The position numbers and the translations under genes are program-made. 64,000 bases of DNA from Cladochytrium replicatum (lineage: Eukaryota; Chytridiomycota; Chytridiomycetes; Cladochytriales; Cladochytriaceae). The notes beneath the pieces were generated by a model. That model made no database searches. It worked only from the letters and a program-made list of their open reading frames with translations, and was not told where the DNA came from. Location: NCBI GenBank assembly GCA_025526935.1, contig JAHLKD010000144.1:21412-85411 (forward strand), written 5' to 3'. Shown here piece by piece: positions 8,140-22,984 of this stretch (position 1 is the stretch's first letter; each line of letters starts with the position of its first letter).

Positions 8140-9097
8140 ATATAGGCTCAGATGTTGTGCAATACAAGCAACAGTCTATTACTATCCGAAACACCCTCCA
8201 ACACCTATCGCAGGAACCTCATAAATGCAGTCCTATACAAGGTCTCAGCAAATTGTCAACCAAGCAGCTAGGCAGCTCATATAATCGGTATCTCACTCGG
8301 AAGGATATCGTTAAACAAGTCTATGCAATAAGTGCCAAGTTCTAAAATCACCTAGCACTATTCCTATATCCGGGCAAAAAGTCATCGTATGTACAGAGCT
8401 TGGTTGGAGAAAGCAATGGATTAATGTATGACAGTTCCGAGGAGTAGAAATTATATAAAGCCTTATATAAGGGCAATACCAAGTATTCGAGAGTTGCACT
8501 GAGGTACAGACCTTGAACACTTAACTCTACAGCTAAGTAGTATTGACACGGTTATTGCTGGAGTACTGACGTACAGTAAAACAATGGATGCATTATCATT
8601 AGAAGAAAACGTACCAAAGAAGATGAGGAACTCGCTCTAGACATCATACAGTTAATAACATATTATTCAAAACAGTTGCATATGTCGTCTATGATGATAA
8701 CAGTTGATGGCGAATGCGGTCTACCAGGAGAGCGAGATAAAGAGATATTACTTCAGTAGCCACCAACACGCAACCAAGTAGCAGCTGGTCAACCATATAA
8801 TTTAAGTGAAACAAGCAAAATCAACACATAACCCGCACCACAGCCAATCCACAATCTCACAGCACACCACTACAGCACGCCTATACTGTGAGCAGTTATA
8901 CCGTTGACATCTAGCTATCACTACTGCTATGACATAGTTCGCGGACGAGCAATATGGAGGTTATCCAATAGGAACGCCTGAAATACTGCCCCATGACCCA
9001 ACAAAACAAGCCATATCAATAGCCGACAACTATATGATCAACAAGCTCTATACCTACAATCATGCTATTTGACAGATGACGTAGTTATGTGATCTCT
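8140..9097 (+). other. Island tail with short ORF remnants
   Basis: No convincing complete gene. An open frame of 98 codons at 8049-8345 overlaps the secreted gene in another frame and may be chance. At about 8585-8758 an open stretch of about 55 codons (RRKRTKEDEELALD...) lacks an ATG in frame; a short ATG-started frame overlaps its beginning, so it may be a frameshifted small gene. From 8760 to 9097 I see only A/C-rich non-coding sequence. Confidence 0.4.
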
Positions 9098-9498
9098 GAT
9101 ATTCAGAAAGTGGTAAACAACGACAGCCCATGGTAGACAACTTTTGAGCTCTGCAGCTGTTTTGGACCAATGCAGACTGTAGTTACTTTATATATGCAAT
9201 CTGATTCTGATCATGCGCGATTCTAAGTTTCTTGACTCCCAAGACCAACGATCTCCTCGCTCTCCATCAAAATGAACAAGCCAATGTCTTGGATAAGCTT
9301 GATCATTAACTAGTAACGTGTGTCTATCTTAATCCGCCGAAACACTTTACGGGAATTCCTCAGGTTGGTCGGACATGGTCACATGGAACAGTCATCTGTG
9401 CCAACTCGGCGGAAGGGTGCAGAATAAGCTTTCCTTCCTTTCCTTCAATTTTCTGCCAGATTGGTTTAAGCCGCAATCGTAGTATTACGGATCATAAG
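9098..9498 (-). repeat. Dispersed repeat family, copy 1 (truncated)
   Basis: About 400 bp nearly identical to part of copy 3 (53715-54547), in inverted orientation to it, and to 10757-11010 of copy 2. It joins copy 2 head-to-tail at about 9498. Confidence 0.8.
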
Positions 9499-11010
9499 TT
9501 GCACGCGGTCGGCCGTCGACGTTGCTGGAGGAGGTCGACATGGACACGTGTCAACTATCAACTGCCAAACTTGCAAAACGATTGGGATGTGATCGGGGCA
9601 TGGTCGTGATGTAGTCTGGGCACGATTGATGCGCTCATCCAACCGTGACCATGAGCCTGTCACATATGTCGCCAGGTCACACGTGCCGTGACGTGTCTTT
9701 TTCACCAATCAGGACCTGGCCAGACTCTGAATTCTGGCCAATCAGACCAACCCTCGCTGATAGGGGCGTATTATATCACTATATCACACCCTACGCCCTG
9801 TGAAGTGAATGACATGTCCAGGCGACTTTTTCTCGTGGGTCAGTCACCCCTGCCAATCGCAATCACCTCAGCCGTCAAAGATTGTGGGCTGGTCCCTGAG
9901 TATGATCACGTGACCGTATTTCCACAAGACGGCACGGCATGCTGAGGGTGAATCAATTTATGGGTTCCCGCTTGGGTGGGCAACGTGCGGAAAAAGAAGT
10001 TACACCTACCTAACCCAACACGTGTATGTCGCACATGCACGCAACATGGAAAGGTACAAAAAAAGAAGTTGCACCCCCAACACGTGTATGTCGCACATGC
10101 ACGCAACATGGAAAGGTACGAGTGGAAAAAAGGATCTACGGCACCCAGTATTCCCATGTGGTCACCCACCATAGTACTGACTGAGCCCTTCCGTGCTTAA
10201 ATTCGCAGATCGGACAGGATCCGTTGTTTTCACGGAGGTATGGCTGTAGATGAAGACTATTGCTCGCACACTTGTTTTGACGTGTTAACGCGTAGGCGAC
10301 CCAACAATATCTCGTGTAAAGATCTGCACATCCCCCCACCCCGTTCAGTTGGACGCCACGTTACACCCTTCCGTTTTTGCTTGGTTCCCAACTTGCGATC
10401 AGAACATCACATTGTAACTGTTACTACCGGACCCCCTGCTCCCTATCACGTGTGTGGGTCGTGAAATTCCAGTGCTAAGAACATCTTCTATTCGCTTTCT
10501 TTTGTCCCGTGCCGCTCCCTTTGAGTTGCTCTCAATCAGCCCGCTAGATCTGGACACAGCTCCCAAGTCGCTTTCACCGAGCAACCTCGTGCCACGCTGT
10601 CCTTGTTGGGAACATCAGTGACCATTTTGAGAAAGGAAACATGGATGCATTATATCTAGTCGCTCTTCTATAATCTTGTGGCTCGACAAGTTCTTGATTG
10701 GCACTCAACACGTCTTTTGTGTTGAGGAAAGCATGGAACAGGTGAGCATAAGCGGCAGCGATATTCAGAAAGTGGTAAACAACGACAGCCCATGATAGAC
10801 AACTTTCGAGCTCTGCAGCTGTTTTGGACCAATGCAGACTGTAGCTACTCTTTATATGCGATCTGATTCTGATCATGCGCGATTTCTAAGTTTCTTGACT
10901 CCCACGACCAACGATCTCCTCGCTCTCCATCAAAATGAACAAGCCAATGTCTTGGATAAGCTTGATCATTAACTAGTAACGTGTCTATCTTAATCCACCG
11001 ACACACTTTG
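9497..11010 (-). repeat. Dispersed repeat family, copy 2, with 818 extra bp inside
   Basis: It starts with the sequence that ends copy 3 and follows it in order. Relative to copy 3 it carries an extra segment at about 9579-10396. Short direct repeats (ACTTGC) lie at both ends of this segment, which fits loss from copy 3 by slippage or an insertion here. Homology stops at about 11010. No coding capacity or transposase motif is visible. Confidence 0.75.
9990..10119 (+). repeat. Tandem repeat, two units of 62-68 bp
   Basis: Units 9990-10057 and 10058-10119 share a perfect 41-bp core that includes a CACGTG palindrome, followed by GTATGTCGCACATGCACG. Only the polyA-flanked first part differs. Confidence 0.9.
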
Positions 11011-11862
11011 CGTGAATGTATACTGTACTGTGTGAGAACAAACATCAACTTGTTGACTAGCTTTGACGAGTGTAGAAGTTGCACAAATAGCAGCGGTGAA
11101 AGCTCTGGTATGGACACTGAGAGGTAGTTGGGATCCTCTATCTTTAGCAGGAAGACCCGGCGGTCAGGTCTTGCCCTCTGGTTTCCTAAAACGGATATCC
11201 CCCGGCGTGGCAGAGAAGTTTGTTATCAAGGTGTAAGGTTGGTGGAGATTTTGGACAATCAAATACAAGGAATCAGTTCTCTACTCCAGTAGCATGCTCT
11301 TGCCCACGAAATGAAAGGAGTCTCCACTGCAGCAGCATCGACAGGCCCATGAATGAAAAGACTTAGTGAAAAAACCGGCTACAAGAGAGATTGACGCAGC
11401 ATGAATTACCGTCAGAGCAGAATAAATTGCATCTGGATCCGTCCAGGCTTATAAAAACGTGTCGGACGGTCGATCCGTGGGTAACAAATTCATGTGGGAC
11501 AGTCTGTCCGAATGTTAGTTACATTCCTGCTCGGAATGACTGTTCGTGTTTTGGATTTTAATTTCGCGTTTTCAACTACGTCAAATAAGGTCTGATCAGC
11601 ACCTGCGTAACACTGCTGGATAGTGTGGAGGTAGGAGATCATTTTCGTGAAGAGAGCACATGTTTACCACCGTTTTTGGCTCTGATATTAGCGTTCTGCA
11701 CTTTCAGATTTCGCGTTTCAACTGCCCCAAACAATCTCCGATCAATACTCGCGTTACATTGTTCGATAGTAGAGAGGTAGGGGACTATTTTGGGTTAGTT
11801 GCACGAGAACTACTAATTCATAGACACTCTCAGATACAGTTCAAAATCGAGCTTCTTGGCGG
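11011..11862. other. Gene-free stretch with an imperfect internal duplication
   Basis: No ORF with recognisable content. About 100 bp around 11540-11640 resembles 11695-11795 (both carry TTTCGCGTTT, a GATCA box, a GCGTTACA/GCGTAACA box and GAGGTAGG), suggesting an old tandem duplication. Confidence 0.5.
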
Positions 11863-13024
11863 CTAGCGTCCAGAGCCGCTGCCGCTGTCTTTGCTACTCC
11901 CACATCCGTCTACCATGTCTTGTTCCTCCTTGCTCAACCGCAACATTGCAGCTCTGCCAACCAACTCCCTGACGGGCACTTCGCTCGCACTAGTGCTGCC
12001 TCCCAACACAAATGTTCCACCTGCATATCCACCAGAGTCGACTTCAAGTGGATCGTCCTCTCCAGACGATGTTCCGCGATAGATTGGCCCGGTTGGAGCA
12101 AGAGAGCGGCCTTTCTGAGTCCAGTCGAGATCTGCACATTCCTTGTTGAGCTGTCGATTGAGGGCATGGAAATTTTCATCGTGTTCAGAGTGCACCCTAG
12201 GGTTGGTCGTCAACGATGGATTAAATTAATAAATTCCTAGAGATATTTGAGATTCAAACCATACATATGTGTTAGTTCATGAAGAAGGACTTTGCGGATG
12301 GCGTCGTAATGCCGGAATCCATCAAGATCATCTGTACGCAGTCTGAGGGATATTTCTTGGCCCATGTTTCTGTTTTAGTGAGCAATGAGGGGACCCGCAT
12401 TCGCTTCGATGTAGGGAAAACGTACCTGTTGAACCCGAGAATGGTTCGCTCATTTGGGTGCAACTCGGTCAACCACCCAACTTTCCACTTGTGTTTCTTC
12501 ATGACGGCTCGAACACCAACATCGTCCCTCAATCGAGCGAGTAAATCTCTTGCCTTTCCGTCGTCAGCGAATCCAGGCAACGTGCGCAAGTTCAAGAAAG
12601 TGTACTGGGTGTCCTCGTCAGTTAGAGTGGCAATGCCTCCCCCAGAAGCAGAAAGGGATCCATTGCTCTTCGCTGCTGCGCGCCGAGCAGCCTGTCTCCG
12701 GGCAGCAAGGTCCGCTTGACGTTGAAGTTTCTGTACTTCAGAATCTGGGGTCCCGAGGAGTGTGATCTTGATGTCGGAAGTGATTCCAACATCGGCTAGT
12801 GTCATTGATGATGCATTCTCGTCACGAGGTGATTTCGGGGAAGCTGGTTTTCGTTTGCCTTTGTAGAGCAGTTTCTGGGACCGCGGAGAAATGTTGAAGG
12901 TGTCGTGTAGGGCTGATGTCAACTCGTCCAACGGGGTAAGCGGAGTGAATTCGCTTAGACGAAGCGATTCCGAGCCATAGACAATGGTCAGTGTGAGAAG
13001 CGACCGTCTGCTCGCTGCATCCAT
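11863..13024 (-). CDS. WSS1: Wss1/WLM-domain DNA-protein crosslink metalloprotease
   Basis: Three exons on the minus strand: 13024-12426, 12369-12265 and 12196-11863, with GT-AG introns of 56 and 68 nt that restore frame. The N-terminus has a ubiquitin-like fold pattern (LTLTIVYGSESLRLSEF... LYKGKRK). The WLM domain follows: YTFLNLRTLPGF, then an HELTHMVHSEHDENF zinc site built across exons 2 and 3 (HExxH, third His ligand, then HDxxF), the hallmark of Wss1/SPRTN-like proteases. Wss1 degrades proteins covalently trapped on DNA and works with Cdc48 and SUMO in the nucleus. The C-terminal tail is acidic and Ser/Gly-rich; I see no clear SIM or SHP motif. The exon joins were deduced by eye but fit the family closely. 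Confidence 0.88.
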
Positions 13025-13270
13025 GCGTCAAATATGAACACGTAAGCAGAGCATGTTGTGGCTAAACTTATTTATGACAGCGAATTTGTAAGCAACGGGA
13101 AAATGATACTGAAGATCTTTCCAGAGCATTTGGAATGTGTAGCGAAATTGTATTTGACAAATGGAACCCCCACAGGAAACGGCAGGACCATTTAAGATTG
13201 TATCTGTGATCATCCAGAACTAGTCTTGCCTTTTCTGCTTTGTTTCCCACCAGACCCAGCCATTGTCTCG

Positions 13271-14104
13271 TTATGCCTTGTTCGCAACAGGCTTCTTGGC
13301 ATCCTGAAAAAGTAATTAACCAATATGCATCAAAAATATTAATATTGCTAAGCTACTTACAGGCTTGATGGAGCGGAAGCGCTGGGGAGGTGTCCTGTCC
13401 CTACGGCCCTCACGGGAGCGAACACGGACGACGTGGGAGTGGATAGCGCACGAGACACAGTATTGCGTCTTGATGTAGAGCTTAGGAAGGGCATACTCTG
13501 AAAAAAGGTAACCAAATCAGAATTCTCCAATTTCGTTTATGCAAACACAACTCACCATCGAAGACAGAAGCCTCGCTCAAGTCACGGACTGCTGCGGCCT
13601 CGACCATGTTCCGGATGAGGAAACGCTTGATAGCCTTGTCCTTGGGGACGCAGCGAGCACAGTTTGAGCAGCGCACCGGCTTGGTGTGACCGCGACCCTT
13701 CTTGGAGCGTCCGTTGTTCCTTCGCTTCTGCGTCTGTGAAGATCGGAAGGCAAACAATAGCGATTAAGACGACATTCAAAATTCTCGACGTATGAAATAC
13801 ACTGTCTGCGCTCTTCACAAGTGCGACGTCTGTTGGCTAACCCCACACACAGAGCTCAAAGGTTCGTTCACCTCGAGTCCCCTAAACGAAGTCGCACGAA
13901 CGAACGCAGCGCGCTCCCAGCCAGCCGCCCATAAACCACATATCCATCCATCCATTTATCGAAGCGTTGTAACTCGTAACGCCAAACAAGGTCATCATCT
14001 ATCCGTCCATCCATCATCCGCACGAAACGTCCGCTCTCGACTCGCCAGTCCAGTCGGCGAAGTGGCCGTCCAATAACCCTATCCGCATCGAATCAACGTA
14101 CCAT
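13271..14104 (-). CDS. RPS26: 40S ribosomal protein S26 (eS26)
   Basis: Five exons: 14104-14102 (only the ATG), 13733-13556, 13497-13361 and 13303-13271, plus GT-AG introns; the first intron is 368 nt. Strictly, that is four coding exons, the first holding just the start codon. The protein begins [22 protein letters not shown], has the eS26 zinc-binding cysteines (CSNCARC, then YCVSC) and the core [20 protein letters not shown], with a short KKPVANKA tail. eS26 sits at the mRNA exit channel of the small subunit. The ATG-then-intron arrangement is common in fungal ribosomal protein genes, and is repeated at RPL39 in this window. Very secure. Confidence 0.95.
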
Positions 14105-15122
14105 CAGAGATCGGTTACTGGGCACGGGTGTGGCAGTGCAAGCTGGAATATCTAGAACCACGTGACGGGTGATGAACTATTGCGACAACAGTTGTAATGA
14201 AGAACTTGGTGGAAGAATGGGAAGAAACCAAACAGTAAGTAATTATCGGAATCATCTTAGCCGCGGATGTGTAGCCGGCTGCACAGGATATGTCAAGGAA
14301 GCCATGCTTTGCGAATGAGTTTTGCACGGATTCGTGGACATTCGTGTGCTGTGATTCAGCTCATGCCATGCATCTTGTGATTGATCAGATGGGATGGATG
14401 TCCTCGTGAAGTTTATACTGACTTTGAGAGTTTACCTGTTTTCTGGGACATGTATAAAACAAGTAATTTCGCACTGGTTAGGGGAAAGAGAAAAGCAGAT
14501 CTTTCGAATGGGAACCTGTTGACCAACAATACAACAATAGGATCATGATATTCAGCCAGCGACGTTTTGCAGATCCTCTTAGGGAAAGTTCCACCATGAT
14601 GTATGAGACTTTCAACTTTGTACACTAATCTTGCTACTCGGCCAAAAAAAAAACCGATGAAACAACCCATCAAAAACTCTTACTTGCTATGCTGGGAACA
14701 AAATGAGGAATGATTTAACAATGCAACTGAGCGAAATTCTAAACAGCAAAGGCGGCGGCCCAAACAAAGGCATTGGGGACCTGTTCAACACACCATGCAC
14801 ATTGTTTCTGTATGGTCCTCTTTAAATACAAATAAAACGAAAAGCAAAAGCAAATGTAAACCAAAACGGAAGGGGCAGGGAGAAGCCGCAAGAATAAACA
14901 TAACAAAAGTCGAAAAAATAGATGAGAAATCCCATTCCTTGATCTGTAATGCAATCAACCGTATAACAGAAGAAAAGTATTTCAAAAAGGGAGGTGGAAT
15001 GCGTTTAATGCGGACCCAAAAACTGCAATGTAACCGCTTCCATCGAATCATACATGCAACAACATAGCAAGGGGTAATATAACTTGCTGCTGAAAAGATG
15101 AAACAAAAATATGCAGTTGTAC
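14105..15122. other. Intergenic region, no gene seen
   Basis: Between the RPS26 start and the receptor stop. Several short ORFs lie on both strands but none has recognisable content or splice logic. The part next to the receptor gene (about 14800-15100) is A-rich and probably its 3' UTR. Confidence 0.5.
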
Positions 15123-17260
15123 TCAAAGCATCCAAAACCCTTCTTCATCTTCATCCGCCCCCACCGAACTCTCGCTCATACTTGCCGCTTCCTGGCCTGC
15201 AACTCCCCTTCTCCACCCTGCACCGATCACATACAAACCTCCCCCCTGGTCACTACCTTCCTTAACTTCTTCCTCTAGTGTCGTTGCAAAGCTGAGCCCG
15301 TACATCTTTGGATCCTCAAACTTGCCCCGTGCAGAGGCGGACCTCTGAATTGCATTCGCTTCCGCATCGTCCTCGTCGTCGAAATAACTCCTGCTCCCGC
15401 TGCTGCCTCCATTCTCAGTGCTCCCAACAGCGGTGGTCGTGCTGGCGTCACCACCAGAGCTCCCCTCCACAAAACTATCGTCACCGGAACTCGCAATAGT
15501 CTTCTTTGCCGCGACGCGCTTAAGCTCCTCAAGGTCGGCGTCGAACTGTTCCTCTTTGCTTCTTTTCTTGCCGAACCTCTTCCCCTCTGGCATCACAAGG
15601 GATTCGCCTGGAGCGGAAGCTGTCGCGGCACCAAGTGGCTTCCAGTCAGAAACGGGTTTGCTTTTACTCGTCGTGAGGACCCGTAATGCCCCAACTTTGA
15701 CGAGTAAGCTCACATCCTCCGAACGACCAAGAACAACCCACATCCACTTTGAGACTGTTGTTCTCTGAATCTTGAACTCGGTCCCATCCATGCGAACAAG
15801 CTTTTCGCCAGAAAGACCCATTAAAACTGCTTCGCTTCGGTTGGGGTTGAGGGTGCTCGCGACATCACTGGCAAGTGCGCCGCCAGCGGCACTCTTGAAT
15901 CCGCGCAATCGCTCACAGAGCACGGCCATTTGTTCCGCTTGTTCATTTGAGAGATCAACCCCGTAAACGAGCTTCGACACAATCTTGCAACGCCATTCTT
16001 CCCGTGCTGAAGCAATGTAAGGGTCCAGGAAAAATACAACCGAATTGATGATGGCGTGAAGACCAATAAAGATGTTGACCATCACATAGAGACCCCACGT
16101 GTTCTCGAGGTCAGTCTGGACGAATGTGAGGTAGGAGTCTATGGCCACATTCGGAGGCTGTGACGATTAAGTCGAATAAGAAGAAAAAAAGCCAAAGTTA
16201 CAAATGGGCAATATTACCGTCGAGATCAGCGGCACGATGGAATAGCACGCAATCCTCGTGACCGCCTGCAGCAAGAGGACACGCTTGCTTCCAGATCCAT
16301 AGTTTTCAAATTCTATAAAGGGAACAGCATTTGGGTCCAAGAGCAGCTTCTTTTTGTGTGCAGCAGCAGCTTTTTGTTCTTCCTGCAAGATTGATCGCTT
16401 CGAAGAGGTAATCGAGCGCCAGACGAGGAACACAGCGATGAAGTTGAATATGAGGGTAAGGCCGATCCAGCCATAGTATGTCACCCACGACCAAACAAAC
16501 GGCACCACCATACTCTCTTTAGATGAAGTCAACTTCATAAAGACTTTTAGTGCTGTTCATTCCAGAGTCGCAAATAATTGACTCACCCTGTACCAACAGT
16601 CGCCCTGACCAGTCTTCCCAATTCTATTTTGTGAAAAGGCAATTGCTGGAAGCGCAGCAGCAACGACGATGGGAACAACGTAATATACAATCTCAAGGGA
16701 ACGAGAATGGTGAACGCTTCTCTGTTTGTATACAAACACGAGGAGAAGGTTAAGTGCGATAACGGCGGATAGAAAGATGCTGAGAAGGTTGAAGAAAATA
16801 ACAGAGTATGCTGCCACTGCACAAAAGCGATGATTCAGCTTCCTGCGGTAACAATAAATTGTTCAAATGACATACCCGCGCAGCCGCGCATGACTGCGAG
16901 AGAGTAAGGCTGATCGGCCACCCAACCGGAAACAACATTGGATAGCTCGTAGCCTAAATCCGCAACGCAGACAGCAAGAGCGAGCCTCAGAGATATTCGA
17001 TTTGACATCCGTTTCCTCTGTGTGCGGATGATTATGTACGTAAGGATAGCGGCGAACGCGAAAGTAGCAGCGAGAGCGGACGAGAAGATATAAGATAAGC
17101 GCGTGATCGAGTTGAGGTATTCGCGATACTGCTCAAGCGGGTCTACGTCTGGGGACGCATCGTCCCTGCTAGCAAGATGTGGTGGTCTGGGCATGTTGTC
17201 TGAGTGAGCGCTGGACAGCGGGGCAAAGTGCTGGCTGGGTGGGGCAACAAACGCGGACAT
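15123..17260 (-). CDS. Seven-transmembrane G-protein-coupled-receptor-like protein
   Basis: Four exons: 17260-16876, 16816-16587, one ending at 16218 (its start near 16515-16540 is uncertain) and 16157-15123. The start MSAFVAPP was chosen because the upstream open part looks like UTR. Seven hydrophobic segments are visible: two in exon 1 (LSYIFSSALAATF..., LRLALAVCVADLGYEL), two in exon 2, two in exon 3, and one in exon 4 (LYVMVNIFIGLHAI...). A cytosolic tail of about 280 residues, rich in Ser, Gly and acidic residues, follows. Conserved cysteines lie at the end of TM2 (RGCAG) and in loop 2 (GDCWYR), as in cAMP-receptor/secretin-like fungal GPCRs. It would signal through heterotrimeric G proteins at the plasma membrane. 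The ligand is unknown. A secreted peptide precursor gene lies immediately upstream on the same strand. Confidence 0.72.
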
Positions 17261-17515
17261 GTGATACCAGCGGAACCAGAGATTGTGGATGGGGACAGGA
17301 GAGACTGAAGCACAGCCACATAGGCATACATTCACAGCCACCGAGATTGGCACTGCCTCTGCAGATCTGGTCTGGTGTTGCAGCGTCACATTTTTTTTTA
17401 CAATCTGAGAAACAAAAATATCAAAAAAGTACATAAAAACACCCCACTTGTGTAGCTGCCGTATTCAAAAAAACAACCGCATCTCCTTGTATCTTCACTT
17501 CCGGCTATATGATGC

Positions 17516-17830
17516 TCAGGAATCGGGTTCGTGGTCCGCTCGTTTCTCCATCTTTGCAGGGCAATTCTCTCCGTACAACTGGCAGTCATCCCATGGATCG
17601 CCCGGCTCACGCGCTTCCGTGCCGACATCCGCACGTTTCTCAAGTTTCGAAAGGCAGTTCTCGCCAAACAATTCGCATGGGGTGAATTCCTTGCCCGGTT
17701 CTCGGATTTCGTCCTTCACAGCCGGCCCAGGTTCCCGCTTCTCCAGCTGTTGGCGCGTTTTAACGGGTGCGGCATGTGTTGACAGAGCCAGCGCAGCGAA
17801 GACGCAACTTACGAGGAAGGAAGTTCGCAT
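17516..17830 (-). CDS. Kex2-processed repeat peptide precursor, alpha-factor pheromone-like (104 aa)
   Basis: Single exon. A signal peptide (residues 1-20, ending THAAP) is followed by Lys-Arg sites at KLEKRAD, KMEKRAD and QLEKREP. Two repeat units each carry a cysteine-bracketed core: CELFGENC and CQLYGENC. The spacing C-x3-G-x2-C is that of filamentous-ascomycete alpha-type mating pheromones, which also lie between Kex2 sites in a secreted precursor. Acidic spacers with EAREP resemble Ste13-type trimming sites. It would yield a short disulfide-looped peptide outside the cell. A TATA-like ATAAATAG lies about 60 bp before the ATG. It is 255 bp upstream of a seven-helix receptor gene on the same strand. 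The alternative is a ribosomally made cyclic peptide (dikaritin-like), but no UstY-like oxidase gene is in view. Confidence 0.65.
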   Translation of the reverse strand: MRTSFLVSCVFAALALSTHAAPVKTRQQLEKREPGPAVKDEIREPGKEFTPCELFGENCLSKLEKRADVGTEAREPGDPWDDCQLYGENCPAKMEKRADHEPDS

Positions 17831-18294
17831 AGTGTTGTTTGGGGAAAACTTTCTAGCCTAGTAAAGTGCAACCTGTCGTGCTATTTATGTTTGGTGATGG
17901 GGCTCTCGGGAATTAGCGAGCAAGGCCACAACCACGTTTTCCAAATGCGGCAAGATTGCGAAATTATTTCGGACAAATTTTGGCACACCTCGCTTACGTT
18001 TAATATAATATGTTGGAAATTTGAACTCCTGACTCGGCAAAATTGCACTCGTGTCTGACACTGACCTGGTGAGTATATGAGGTCGAGCTTCTTGTGGTTT
18101 TCTCTTAATAGAGTATGAGATGTATTGAGCTGTTGTTTAAATCTCATTGCTTCAACAATTGCTATGCCTCTAACATCAGACTTGTTCAAAAGTTGATTTA
18201 AGCACTTTTTCAACTAACGCTGCTCAGGTATTGGCTATTCCTGTGCACGTGACTTGCCTTCTTAAAAAAGAACTAATACAAAATCTCTTAATAA
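17831..18294. other. Intergenic, peptide-precursor promoter and PRP16 3' side
   Basis: Contains the TATA-like element for the peptide gene near 17883-17891. A 110-codon minus-strand frame (17881-18213) has no recognisable content and overlaps that promoter, so I treat it as chance. Confidence 0.45.
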
Positions 18295-22873
<4,579 letters not shown>

Positions 22874-22984
22874 GCCGCAATATAACCGTAAACGGCTTAA
22901 TTAAATTTGCTCCAGATTTTGAAATAAATCCCCCTGAAAATTTGTTACTTGCACAGCTCCGTCTCGGTGCCTGTTGGCCTTGCA
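22874..22984. promoter_or_regulatory. Shared divergent promoter of PRP16 and the sphingoid phosphate phosphatase
   Basis: Only 111 bp separate the two start codons, so both promoters and 5' UTRs must lie here or overlap. The stretch is AT-rich (TTAATTAAATTT near 22895). No defined factor site is recognisable. Confidence 0.5.

Noticed and set aside
8049-8345. 98-codon ORF overlapping the end of the secreted precursor gene
   Set aside because: Most of its first third is another frame of an intact gene and the rest has no recognisable content; kept only as a remark in the island tail.
11863-12213. Separate small gene with HDENFHALNRQ
   Set aside because: It is the third exon of the Wss1-like gene; the splice join completes the zinc-binding site.
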